A DNA stretch of 64,000 nucleotides from Erigeron canadensis. Taxonomy: Eukaryota > Streptophyta > Magnoliopsida > Asterales > Asteraceae. The translations under genes were made by a program, and so were the position numbers. The notes beneath the pieces were generated by a model. That model did not search any database. It had not been told where the DNA came from and saw only the letters and a program-made list of their open reading frames with translations. This document shows, piece after piece, positions 38,101 through 49,200 of the stretch. The stretch's first letter is position 1. Every line of letters begins with the position of its first letter. The stretch covers positions 18,788,501 to 18,852,500 of the forward strand of contig NC_057761.1 of assembly GCF_010389155.1 (NCBI RefSeq). The letters run 5' to 3'.

Positions 38101-39574
38101 TCATTCTTGAGGGGCATGAGGTACATTGGAACAAGTGGCAATAGCGATGGGATATAGATGTCAGCAAGATTTTAACCTTCAAACCATCAAGACCATCAAC
38201 ATCTGCATGTCTAGAGCCTGTAGGATAGGCAAACAAGCAACCATCACTAACTGTTCATTTGGTTTGAGCATCTATATGATGTAGAGCGTACCTGCTAATA
38301 ATTGTTGATGAGCAGCAGCCAGGAGTGGTAGCGGAAATGTAAGTGACTTGGCGGTGTCTAACACAGTCTCCTGTTGAGGTACACCGGAATTAATATCGAA
38401 ACAACAAATATAAAAGGTAAACCTTAGGCAATAGACCCATTCGCCACCCCAACATGGTCAAAGGAAACAAAGTAATTAAAATGGATAGAAAAAGGTCAAG
38501 TGGAGAGGAGAGAGGGACCAGGTACTTTTTTGGAAAATGTTAAGTAAGTTTACCATATTTTGAGCGAAAGCATTGAGGATAAAGTCCTTGATTTGCTCCC
38601 CTCGTAACAGATTCGGGATGTAATTCTTGAAAATCCTGCCAATTGAAAAATGAAAGAAAGCTGCATAAGGGTTAAAAAAAAAAAAAGCAAGATTATGGAA
38701 TAGTGCAGCAGCATGCTATGTGCTAATTAAGAATAGAGTGCAAGAAATCACAATATAAACATGAAACCACACATATCTCTACGATGCCATCAGAAGAACT
38801 AAAACTCTTTAGTGAAAATTAGATATTGGATTTGTAGGGAGCCAAAATGAAAGAATGTAGACAGTAAACCTCTCATAAATTACTGTATCTAATATATGCA
38901 CCAATCTAACATAACCATGAATGGCATCACCACGATCAAAACGTCACAAGGATATACTTTGCCAGATCAAACAACAATTAGATGGAAATGTATTACTGTA
39001 GTAAAGAGAATGATAAGAAAATACTAAGCAGCATTTGGGTGAAAGCTTACCATGAGTTACCAGCGGCATTCGATATAATATCGTATAAAATCCACGGATG
39101 AATCCCAGCTTGAACACCAAGAGAAATGGCCTCCACAGAAGTAACAAAATGGATGCCTTTTAGTAAATCAACTACCAGCTTTGTTTTTCTGAAAATGAAC
39201 AAACAAAATAAAATAAAATTAGCTTTGTGCGTATATGTTTCTGAATTCTTCTTTTTAATTTATTTCAATGGCAAACTATCATAGTCCAACTTGTAAACAG
39301 AATTTGTAATTTCAATGCCTACATTGAAACGACGACTTCCGAATAGTGCTAATCATTATAAGTAATTTCAATAACAGAATTTGTTTCTAAACAAGCAACT
39401 GATCATTCTTTTTCCACTTACAATTAAGTTGAATCCGAAGCGGTTTCACTGTTTTCGTAACGGATTTTGAATTTATATATACATATCTATATCTATATAT
39501 TTAAAAAAAAAAAAGAAATAAGAGGACCTGGAGTGATCATCGGAAGTGGTGGTGAGTTGAGCGACCGGATCCAT
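26101..39574 (-). CDS. beta-HAD dehydrogenase / DUF1537 kinase / class II aldolase fusion (At1g18270-like)
   Basis: Thirty-six exons with GT-AG borders sum to 3651 nt, exactly 1217 codons, running from ATG at 39574 to stop at 26101. Exons: 39574-39528, 39188-39051, 38635-38554, 38370-38292, 38217-38177, 38070-37876, 37755-37680, 37298-37218, 37154-37074, 36751-36675, 36553-36499, 36419-36371, 36171-36034, 35702-35621, 35516-35438, 33946-33900, 33630-33422, 33026-32939, 32813-32694, 32411-32293, 32210-32138, 32057-31938, 31607-31539, 31452-31282, 31165-31118, 30575-30434, 30336-30239, 29536-29392, 29299-29214, 29133-29023, 28037-27963, 27764-27699, 27600-27412, 27314-27204, 27124-27044, 26283-26101. 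Domains: truncated beta-HAD C-half (about 17-62); complete beta-HAD (about 167-450; GLGAMG 171-176, SGG about 287, catalytic Lys about 337); DUF1537 (about 495-940; DDDPTGTQT about 501); class II aldolase (about 946-1216; HFDH 1013-1016, zinc-ligand His about 1113, HGASG about 1145, NVNT near the end). Family knowledge: bacterial homologues degrade four-carbon acid sugars. Confidence 0.92.
26760..26992. mobile_element. Stowaway/mariner-like MITE in the last intron
   Basis: It begins CTCCCTCCATCCCAAAATAG after TA (26758-26759) and ends in the partly complementary GAGGTGGGGGAAG before TA (26993-26994). TIR start and TA duplication fit Stowaway-like elements; the right terminus is degenerate. 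Confidence 0.5.
33947..35437 (-). other. large intron 15 of the aldolase fusion gene
   Basis: A 1.5-kb intron with (CA)n and (TA)n microsatellites near 34752 and 35138. I saw no additional exon and no clear transposon ends. Confidence 0.5.
36885..37010 (-). mobile_element. tRNA-derived SINE-like fragment
   Basis: On the minus strand TGGCCAGTGGT (A-box like) is followed about 40 nt later by GGGTTCAAGTCTC (B-box like), the spacing of a tRNA-derived pol III promoter. It lies in an intron of the aldolase gene. Confidence 0.4.
39528..39574 (-). CDS. short first exon replacing the usual N-terminal Rossmann half-domain
   Basis: Exon 1 encodes only MDPVAQLTTTSDDHSR. It splices in phase 2 to an exon that in homologues (from my recall of the family) sits after an N-terminal GxGxxG Rossmann half of about 165 residues. 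The upstream bases (39575-39640) are CT-rich on the coding strand and resemble a genuine 5'UTR, so this may be the real start of a shortened protein. No first-domain exon is visible up to the CPBP gene. Confidence 0.6.
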
Positions 39575-39899
39575 TTCTTAAAGAGATTGAAGTTTAGGAG
39601 AATGTGGATATAAAAAAAAAAGAAAAGATTGTTTTGTTTGAAGTTTGAAGGTGTTGTGACTGTGTAAGCAATATACATAAATACATGTCTTGGCTGACTA
39701 GGATTAACAACATGTGTTGGAATCTCGATCTTCTAACGAGTAAATTGCATGAATGTTCCCTTTGGTTTGCAATTTTGCACTCTCCGTCATTCACAATGAT
39801 TTTTTCGGTATCTTTTATCTTTATCTTTATATATACTAAAAGACAATTGACCTAATAGCTTATTAACCAATCATAAATCTCAATTTTTTTTAATTAAAC

Positions 39900-40385
39900 A
39901 TTAATGATGTCATAAATAAATTAAAATATAAAATATCTGTCGAGTCAAACATTTCATTGTTTCATTTAATCTAAATAAATGAAATTCAATTCTATATAGA
40001 TGTTCTATATCATTGCTCCTATTAATTGGATGTCTTATAATAGAATCATGTATTGTTTTAATTATATTTTTTTACGGATAGTCTCTTGATTAACCTGATG
40101 TATTTCCTCTTTGAGGGATTTTGAGTATAAGACCATAATTAATTCAAAGTCTTACAAATCTCTAGTTTTTATTGGCAATAATGTCTTTCTTTAATTTGAC
40201 GTAGACAATCATAAAGATTGAATTAGTCATGTATGTGGTGAACCACATATTCAATTTCAGACATAAAGTCATATTATGAATAATTAGATTACTATTCTTG
40301 TGGGTAACCCTTTTTAATTCTTGGCCTAGCCAATTTATGAGTTGATAATTCAACATGGACATGGTTGTCTGCATATCAATTTGAA
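39900..40385 (-). other. EPRV leader fragment with conserved small ORF (block A)
   Basis: Minus-strand 40374-40162 carries an open 70-codon frame (MQTTMS start, LINWLGQELKRV, WFTTYMTNSIF, ending KLKK...) that is also open at 62584-62796. Further down, a decayed copy of the second leader ORF (compare 53775-54086) can be followed to about 39900. I do not recognise a function. At the right edge an 11-13-base filler copied from 40419-40431 marks the junction. Confidence 0.7.
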
Positions 40386-40396
40386 TATAACTAATC

Positions 40397-41805
40397 AAAA
40401 AGAATTAGTTTATTCAAATATAACTAATCCAAATTACATTTATGTTAAAGGAAAAATCTTTTTAAAAGGATATAAAACAATTACATTACATTGTTATGTA
40501 GATGCAGGAGCGAGTCTCTGTTTGGCAAGCAAACATGTTATTCCAGAAAATCTATGGGAAAATAATCCTAAAGAGATTAAAGTAACAATTGCAAACCAAG
40601 AATCCATTAAAATAGATAAAGTTTGTAGAAATTTAGTTGTCTATTTATCAGGGGAACTATTTCCTATTCCTACAATTTATCAACAGGAATCCGGTATGGA
40701 TTTACTCTTAGGAAACAATTTCTGTCAACTATATGGTCCATTTACCCAATGGCTTGATAGAATATCTTTTCATCTTAATCAAGAAATGATTTTAATAAAG
40801 AAGATAACAAAGGCTTTCCAAGTTGGAAAACCAGATTTTCTTGAATCCATGAAAAAGAATACAAAAATCAAACAAATTCCCGGAACTAATATAGCTCAGG
40901 AAATTATAAAATCTGAAATGTTTCTTATTAGACATACAAAGATATCATATGATAGAAAATTTACTTGAAAAAGTATGTTCTGAAAATCCAATAGATCTTG
41001 AAAAATCAAAAAATTGGATGAAAGTATCTATTAAATTAATAGATCCAAAAACTATCATTAGGGTAAAACCTATGAAGTATAGTCCTCAGGACAGAGAAGA
41101 ATTTAGTAAACAAATCAAAGAACTTTTTGATTTAAAACTAATCAAACCAAGTAAATCTCCTCATATGTATCCTGCATTTTTAGTTGAAAATGAAGCAGAA
41201 AAGAGAAGAGGTAAAAAACGAATGGTTGTTAACTATAAGTCAGTTAATAACGTCACCATTGGTGATAATCATAATCTTCCTTGCATGCAAGAATTACTAA
41301 CTCTTTTAAGAGAAAAAACAATATTTTCTACTTTCGATTGCAAAAGTGGATTTTGGCAGGTACTACTAGATGAAGAATCTCAGTTATTGACTGCATTCAC
41401 ATATCTTGATGGTCATTATCAATGGAAGGTAGTTCCTTTTGGATTAAAACAAGCACCTAGCATATTCCAAAGACATATGCAAAATGCTTTAAGAGGATTA
41501 GAAAATTATTGCACCATCTATGTAGACGATATTACAATTTTCTCGAATTCTGAAGAAAAACATTATATTCATGTTTTATCAGTTTTAAAAACATTTTAAA
41601 AATATGGAATCATTCTTTCAAAAAAGAAACCAAATCTTTTTAAAACAAAGATAAACTTTTTAGGTCTTGAAATTGACCAAGGGACCCATTGTCCACAAAA
41701 ACATATCCTAGAAAATTTACATAAATTTTCGGATACTATTGAAGATAAAAAACATCTTCAAAGATTTTTAGACGTATTAACATATGCTAAAGGATATATT
41801 CCTAA
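40397..41805 (+). pseudogene. EPRV ORF V fragment: aspartic protease and reverse transcriptase (block A)
   Basis: Two overlapping frames (to 40968 and from 40949) carry the retroviral-type protease motif DAGAS with its catalytic Asp intact, a linker, and reverse-transcriptase motifs including FDCKSGFWQV, VPFGLKQAPSIFQ and the catalytic YVDD at about 41520. A short deletion near 40916 shifts the frame and a stop falls at 41597-41599; homology continues to 41805, where it joins inverted leader sequence. The RT thumb, connection and RNase H parts are missing here. It is non-functional as it stands. Confidence 0.85.
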
Positions 41806-42150
41806 GGATATTACAGTTATGAGTAACGTACCTTTTCTTTATATCTTCTTATTCTTCTTAATTCTGCTTCTGCTAGTAACCAAACCCAACCAATATTTCC
41901 CTAACGGCCTCCTGCCTAAACGGTACTTCATCATGGCTCTAGGGTCTCCAAGTTTAACAATAACAAATATTTAGAGAAAAAGATAGATAATTAGAAAAGA
42001 TAGTTTTATTTCATAACTGTCCCTTATCCGAAGATAAGAAACTTCTTGATAATTTACATTATTTCTCCTTAATGGAGAAACTACTCACTAACACTCATGA
42101 TATTATACAATGAGAGAATTGTGTGATAGGTGGTATGCAGGATAATAGAA
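41806..42150 (-). other. EPRV R-region / leader with polyA signal and UUCG hairpin (block A)
   Basis: On the minus strand this follows the 35S-like promoter. A CTTATC-TTCG-GATAAG hairpin (42038-42023) is followed by AATAAA (42010-42005), the same order and spacing as at 62283-62316. This matches the caulimoviral arrangement of a polyA signal shortly downstream of the pregenomic RNA start. Confidence 0.65.
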
Positions 42151-42179
42151 AATAAGATATGACTATGGGATAAGATGTC

Positions 42180-42400
42180 CTAAACTAAATGATCCATCTT
42201 CCTTATATAATGGAAGTGGTTTATTACAAGACAAATAAAAAGTCGTCATCCTTGACGTTTTTTGCTCGACAACCGCATGTGTTGAGTTTATCTTTCTTCT
42301 TTTGTCATCCATGACGTTTCTTGATTGACAGCTACATGTGTTGGGTTTATCTTTCTTTGTCCGTATAAAGAGATTCTTTACTAGTGGAGGGACCACTTGA
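42180..42400 (-). promoter_or_regulatory. 35S-like pararetroviral promoter (block A)
   Basis: The minus-strand TATATAA box (42209-42203) is preceded about 35 bp upstream by paired TGACG motifs (42257-42244) resembling the as-1 element of the CaMV 35S promoter; a second TGACG pair lies near 42303-42320. Direction of transcription is leftward, into the leader, the antisense of the ORF V fragment and the aldolase gene beyond. Confidence 0.7.
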
Positions 42401-42479
42401 ATTATTTTCTTCTGTTGAAGATTCTTTGCAGTAATCGCAGTTATGACCTTTGGTTATGGTCTTTAACTTTGCAAAGTTT

Positions 42480-43786
42480 TTATTTAGTGATTGGACTTGC
42501 TTCAATTATATTGAAGGCAATTTGTTGCTCCATTTTCTCTAAAGCTTCTTTTTCGTGCATTGGTAGTGGGGTTCCACAATAACTAGTGATAATGTAATGG
42601 TTACTGCAATAATTCACTTTGTTAAAGCTACCTGCTTTTAATCCTTGTAGATTATTTAGGATTTTTATAAATCCTCTAGCTCTAATATCAACCCAGTTTT
42701 CTGGGTCATTGTAGTCTTCATCCATTACTTTGGAAGGATCAACTTTTCTTGCTTGGGCGATGCCAATTTCTAGGTGATGGTCACTCTGGAAGGATTCTCC
42801 ATGTGACCAATCTGGTAGTGTAGAATTACACTTGATAAAGATGTTTGCATCTTTTGCAGTTGCAATCTTTTTTCGAAAGTTTTTAATGGCTTTCTTCATT
42901 CCTTCTGGTAGTAAGCTAATTTCTAGCAAGTTAGGAGAAGGATATATGAACTTTATTAATCCAGCTGAAAATGCTAGAGAAACAAGCTCTGGGCTGGGCA
43001 CCTGGACAAAAGATAATTAAACTTTTAGTAGCTTTATCTTCTGAGTAGATATGTTCAACCTCAAAGTCTTTTTGACTTAGCGATCTGGCTTTGGACCACA
43101 TCATTCTAACTTCGTCTAGAGAGATTAAATCTCTTTCTTCTTTTTCTTCAATAACTGTTGGTTTTGAGAAAGGTTGCTTGAATTCGATGATTCTTTCCTT
43201 TTTCTTGCTCTTCAATGGCTCTGTAAAAAAGGTTACCTTTAAAGGTATTTCTTTCTTTCCAACTTGTGCTGAATAATGAGAAGCTTCTTTTTGTGCTTGT
43301 GAAGCGTTTTATATTTTTTATATGGAAATGGGTTTCCAGTAACATATTTGGAGACAATTCCCCAATCTTAGTAAATTCCTCTGTTTTCGCCTTCGAAAAT
43401 GACAAAATATTTGGAGTTTGTGTTTATGGGCTCATGTATGACTTGAGCGTAACTTGGTCTGAGAGAGACCGTTTCAGTTTTGGGCAAACTGTTAGCCATC
43501 AACGGATTTAATGTGTCTTTACCAGAGCCGTTTGCTGCTGGACTAGATGAAGATTGTAGTTCTTCATTAACTTTCTTTTTGCTTTTTTCCAAAGCAACAG
43601 GAGTCAACGGATTTAATTTTTCTTTACCCTTTACCGTTTGAGGGGGAATAGACTCAGATTTTATCCTTGCGGATTCCTGTTCTGAATTAACAGTTGTTAG
43701 ACTTTCGTCATAAAGAGCTATTTTTTCTTGAATAGCTTTTAATTCGATCAAAAGAATTTTTTCTTTTAGGCCTTAAGTTTTTCCAT
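42480..43786 (-). pseudogene. EPRV ORF VI, transactivator/viroplasmin (TAV), block A
   Basis: Homologous to the copies at 52183-53378 and 61211-61860. The start ATG at 43786 is soon followed by a stop caused by a small deletion. Several frames then cover the rest (43751-43368, 43405-43148, 43215-42931, 43001-42480). Family-typical features are an acidic/Ser-rich N-terminal part with NPLM, a YFVIFEGENRGIYE stretch typical of the RNase H-like N-domain of TAV, and the C-terminal SAGLIKFIYPSPNLLEI region. In exogenous caulimoviruses TAV reinitiates translation on polycistronic RNA and forms inclusion bodies; this copy is frameshifted. Confidence 0.8.
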
Positions 43787-43799
43787 TATTCCCCGTTCT

Positions 43800-44010
43800 T
43801 TAAAATGGAAAATAGATGTCTTTTTCTTTTTCAAAGACTCTTTGAATGCTATTATTATAGCAAAATTTTGATTGTGTCATTGCTTTCGTTTATGAAAATA
43901 GTGGGTCAAGCAATCACAAGTATCATTTAATGGAATATCTTGAAATCTGCATCTGTCTTTTGTCAAGATGTTTTAATGAAATATTTATAAGTTGTTGACT
44001 TCAGTCTAGA
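43800..44010 (-). pseudogene. EPRV ORF V 3' end remnant (block A)
   Basis: The minus-strand sequence upstream of the TAV start matches the end of ORF V and the ORF V-VI spacer of 60960-61210, with an internal deletion. It marks the right edge of block A. Confidence 0.6.
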
Positions 44011-46262
44011 TCTTTTAGGAGAAGTGTCTTACCAAATCAAACAATAGAACAATCACCCGCACAAAGTTATTACAACATTTTACATTGATTAGAAGAATGC
44101 ATTTTCCATTTACATAACTTATACCCATATAATACTTTATCGCGATGTAAAGTATATTTGTGTGTAGATATGATTAAATATACGGTGAAATTTCAGGGAA
44201 TTACTTATAAATATAATATTTTGCACTTCATTAAAAATGGCTTGAAGTATTAAAAGGTTTGAAACATTTGGTACCCACATGATGCGTGGAATTGTATAGT
44301 TTCAACTTAAAGATAAATTACTGCAACATATTTGACTATAAAAAAAAGTTACTGTGGTGTTGTATTTGATGATCGTGTAATGTAAAATAAGTCTTTAACT
44401 TTAAATTTGACTATAAAAAAAAGTTACTGCAACATATTTTATTGTTGACAATTTGACTAATATTGAATATTGGATTTATTGTGTGGTAAAATTAATGATT
44501 AACCATATTCGAGAATTAATTTTTAAAACTTAAAACATAGCGTAAATGATTTATTTATGGGTTAGTATAGATAATTATTACTCCTATTACAAATCTCGTC
44601 CCCGTGGTGTTGTATTTGATTTGACAAAGATTTAGGTGAAGAATATGTTTTAAAATAACCAAAATACATGTATAGAAAGATTTAACAAAACATATTTAAT
44701 AGACTTTATTCGAAATAATGATGTTCAATGATCCAAATGAAACTTATGGGATACTTGTCGAGAAGAGAAAGACACCGACACAAATTCAAATTTTACAAAT
44801 CACGTGAGCAATTTATGAAAATAATTGAAGGTTAGGTGCAAAATTTTGACGCGAAAGGAAATATTAAAAAAAAAAAAGAAAAAAAAAGGAGAAAGATAAA
44901 AACAAAATCTAATCTATAACACTATATTCTCAAGTTTAAAATACAAGAAAAAAATGATAGGAATTGATAAGAGAGGAAAAGAAAAAAAAATTAAATCTAA
45001 AAAAACATTCTTGAGTTACAATGAACATATAAGAAAAGAAAAGATAAAAAAAAAATACTAAATTTACAATTATATTCTTATTTTGCCAACTAAAATAATG
45101 ATATGCCAATTAAAATAAAGATGTGGCAGAAAGTGAGCATCATAATATGCCAAAGGGAAATAAAACTCTACTTGTATTCATAATTGTTAGACTTTTACAA
45201 GTCACGAGTCACGAGTTGACTCTTACGAGTCGAGTTGGTTTATAAAAAAAATAAGGTGAATCGCTGAGGGACTCTTTTTTCTCCTGACTCTTACGAGTCG
45301 CGATGTGAATTGGAATGAGTCAATACGAGTCGTAAGCTTATGATTGTTGTAGTTTGATAATATGATTATATATCATATATCACATTTATATTCATATTAT
45401 TTTGTATGTTATATATGTATTTTTGATCATTTTTGTACGAATTTGGAGATAAACTTTAAGATTATGACTCAAAAGTATCGAATATATAATATTTTGGTAA
45501 TATCTTAAGATAATCGACTTATGTTCTGTTTATAAATATATCACACATATATAATTATACAATATTATTTAGTATATAAAAATATCCTGACTCTTATAAG
45601 TCGAGTCACGTTTTAAGTCATGAGTTAAAATTCAGATTTTCGAATCGAGTCAAAATTACTACCGATGCTTATCTATCTTTCTTTCTTGTTAAACTCACTG
45701 CTACCGCCTCCACTAAATCCTTTTTTTTAAAGGGGATAACTTGGATGAAGTTAACATTATTTTAGTTGGATGATGTTACTCTCATTAAAATCATAAAAGG
45801 TCTTTTAATATGTGTAGAAATTGGTTTAAGGAAGTTGTAAGAACAACGTCATCCGATAAGATATCATAAATCATCTTCCCGTTTCTAAATCCTTCTTTTC
45901 ATTGTTCATCTTTTTCATACATTCCCTACAATATGGCTGGAAAACTTTCATTTCTTCTTAAAAAAACTAAGAATGAAAAAACTTTCTTTATCTTTTCTTT
46001 TCTTATCCTCCTAAAAAAACTCAAGTGTAGTGTAAAAGTAAAACTAGGATTACGAATTTACGATTACACATAGAATTAATTCATCAATCTTTCTCCCATT
46101 TTTTCCTTTTTCACTCCTAACAAAATCATTCATTCCAATCCGCTCCCCATCTGCTGCCTATTCAGGTAGATATATATACATACAAATACAATTTTTACTT
46201 GTATTATAATATTCTATTCATACATATAATTGTTTTTTTTTTTTTTTGATCTTTCAGAAATT
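44011..46262. other. AT-rich spacer with a GACTCTTACGAGTC palindrome cluster
   Basis: I see no gene in this stretch. Between about 45185 and 45665 the motifs GACTCTTACGAGTC, AGTCACGAGT and their complements recur in inverted order at both ends, suggesting a MITE whose ends I could not fix. Upstream of 46263 the sequence is T/C-rich, as expected of a leader. Confidence 0.45.
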
Positions 46263-49200
46263 ATGGCTGCTTGTAGTACTAGTATAGTGAATATGCCCCC
46301 AGTGAATGTTGGAACTTTGAAGGGTGGTAGTAAGAACTATGCAATTCTGAAGCCCAATTCCTTTCCAACACGCCCTTGTTGGTATAAGCAGCAGCATTCT
46401 ATGTTGGTAGTGAAGGCGAGTGAGGGGCCCATTAAGAAGTTGGGTTTGAGCGATGCGGAATGTGAGGCTGCTGTTGTTGCTGGAAATGTCCCCGAAGCGC
46501 CCCCCGTGCCCCCTGTCCCTGCTTCTCCCCCTGGAACTCCCCTCATTTCTTCATTTGTAAGTGTATATTGTTCCCACCTCCTTTTTATTATTCCTTACAT
46601 TTTTTAACTTATATAAAAGGGTACTCGTCCGGAATCAGATACACTGATATCTGAGATATCGGTTATCGCGGTGAGATAGCGTTAATCTTAATGTTATGCA
46701 ATATCTATATACACTACTACAAGGCAAGCCTAAGGCAACACTCATAAAGTGTCACATTAAGCCTTAAAAGCGTCACTTTAGGTTTAATGCAACACTTTAA
46801 CAAGTGCTAGATTAGCTAACATTGCCTTAGGCCAATAGCAACATTTTTACGAGAATATGCAACACTGTTTCAAAGTGTTGCTAGTGTTTGGGAAAATGCA
46901 AACATTGCTCTGGCCAAGAAATTTACAAGAAATTTCAAAAATTTTTGATTTCTTCAGAGGAGCTCATATTGAATAAAAACAAACATCGCGGAAGATTGTA
47001 CGTGGATATTGTGTGTATAAAAGTTTTATTGTATGTGATAAAAGGGGATGGATTGCTGTATCATGGTTAGAAATGGAAAAAAAAAGTAAGTAGTTTAGAT
47101 GTTGTGGTTTAAAAGTTAGTAGAAAGTAAACTGATGGTATATATACTGTTAGAATGCTTTCTTGATGACCCTTAGGGCCTCTTGGGCATTTCTTCGGCAT
47201 AACAAAATTTTGGAAAGAAAAAAAGAAAAAGGAACATGAAATGACAACAAGTTAGTTAATTAGTATGATTTTAACATACTGCTGATTAGTATCATACGAA
47301 ATGTTAGCTATAGATTTGTAAGATAAATCCATACATACAAAAGTATATGTTTCATCATTAGCCTTGGTTTAGTAGTTACTATTCTAGATATGAAGAAGTT
47401 CAAATGTTATCACAATTCACATCTACTCAAAGTCAAGAAAGACCACACATTTGAAAGCTGAATGAATTTTCTTTCAAATTCCCAAGTCGATAGAACCCTT
47501 GTAGTTTTAGTTAGATATGTATTTGATTTAATTTTTTGAATTGTAAGTGGATTTAGTGAATTCAAATGATGGTATTGACAAGTATAGGTTCTTACAGACA
47601 GTATCTCTTTAAAGTGTTATCTGGCTGGATTGCTTTAACCTATTCCAAAAAGTTATATTACTTTTTTTGCTTGGTCATCATTGTATCACACATCATATGC
47701 ATAGCAGATTCAATATTTCATGTTTTAGTTGCTTTTCTTGTTTAGTGGCAGGATTTCTCAATCCTGAAACGAGACCAACAGTGTTACACTGAAAGCACAT
47801 GGACCACGATGGCCTTTTATATATTTAGTTTGCACATTCCTCTTAGCTTTGGAGGTCTGTCTTTCATTGCAAAAGTATTGCATCAGAATGTTATTGAGCC
47901 TGAGATTCAGGTGATTCGAGTATTTAATCTTCTTGTTACCACATGATTTGCTTTAAAATTTATAACAGTATCAGGTGAAGCTTTCTTTCTTCCTATTAAT
48001 CTTATTTTTTATTTATATATTGGCATATTTGCTATCTAAAACTACCAGTCATTTGATTGATACAAACACTTTAGGTTCATTATGTAGACTTGAACTTTCC
48101 TGGTTCCATGAGGTGGCTGTCCTTAGCAAGCTTTTTCTTTAATTTGAAACAGAGGTGGTAATATGTGTGGTTCGGGTAGGTCAAAGAGGAACATTTTGTA
48201 TGGGCTGGGTCTGGTCAGATTTACCCTGATTAGCTTTTGTCTTTTCTATAACATTTTTTAGTATGCCAAACATGATAGCATAATTATATTATTTAACCAT
48301 GTTTTTTTCTGATGCAAATATAACGAGCTGTTAGGCATTAAAAGTATGCGTTGGAAAATTTGTGTCCCGTTTAGCCCGTTGTTACTTTGAGCTAATATTT
48401 TTTTATTCGTTTAGCCCATTACAGAGAAAATATTGTCCTAATCCACCCATAAGTTTATGGATTGAAATTTTCACCTCTAGTTTGAACTATTAATATCATT
48501 GAAATTTGATAACATTTTCTCTGTTTTAACAGGGGATCTCATTGCTTGTATTACAAACTCTAGAATTCGTTGCATTTATTTTGCTTCTATGTTTCTCTGA
48601 AAAGTCATTTAAAATCCGTAGCTTCTTTGAAGCTAGAGTGTTGCCCAAGGAAAGGAATTGGTTACTGGCATCAGTACTTGGTCTGGTTTTTCTCCTTGCA
48701 GTTGTCTTCCTTACATCCCTTGTCGCTGACAAGTTGATTGGACCCAAGGTTAGTCATAAAACCATCATTTCTTATTGGTCTGATATCTTAAGGCAAGTAT
48801 CTACACACATAATTCAAGAAGAATAAATGGTTTCCAAATGGAAGTTATCTGGCACACAAGTTTCTGATAATGTTACATATCTAGAATAAATACCAAATGT
48901 GAGCCATGGGGAGAGTTAGATTGATAACTAGAAGGAATATCCCAAATAAAGAGCCCAGATACAAGTAATTTAGGAGAACGGGAAGGGATGATATTTGCTC
49001 AATATCAATCATAATTCACTACAGCCTTCAAAAACTGTTTTATACAAGGTTCAAATTATTGTTGTTCTAATACTTTGTTTGTAATCATGTAATCCACATT
49101 TATAATGTATCAAACTTTTTATAGAATATGATTTTGACCCATGAGTTTAATCCCCTGTTTTGTCATTTCTAATATGTGGCCACACAAGTACGACCGTATA

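Larger units (their letters stand above)
39900..44010. mobile_element. endogenous pararetrovirus block A (Caulimovirus-like, rearranged)
   Basis: The block contains, left to right: leader sequence on the minus strand (about 39900-40385), an ORF V fragment on the plus strand (40397-41805), then on the minus strand the rest of the leader (41806-42150), a 35S-like promoter, the TAV gene (43786-42480) and the ORF V 3' end (about 44000-43800). Each piece matches the colinear block at 52140-64000. The two leader pieces are adjacent in the viral genome, so the ORF V piece sits inverted within the leader. Outer ends are approximate. Confidence 0.85.

Noticed and set aside
46695..46915. CACTA-like terminus (CACTACTACAAGG) in intron 1 of the CPBP gene
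   Set aside because: Only one end is visible and internal GCAACACT repeats do not give a matching terminus.
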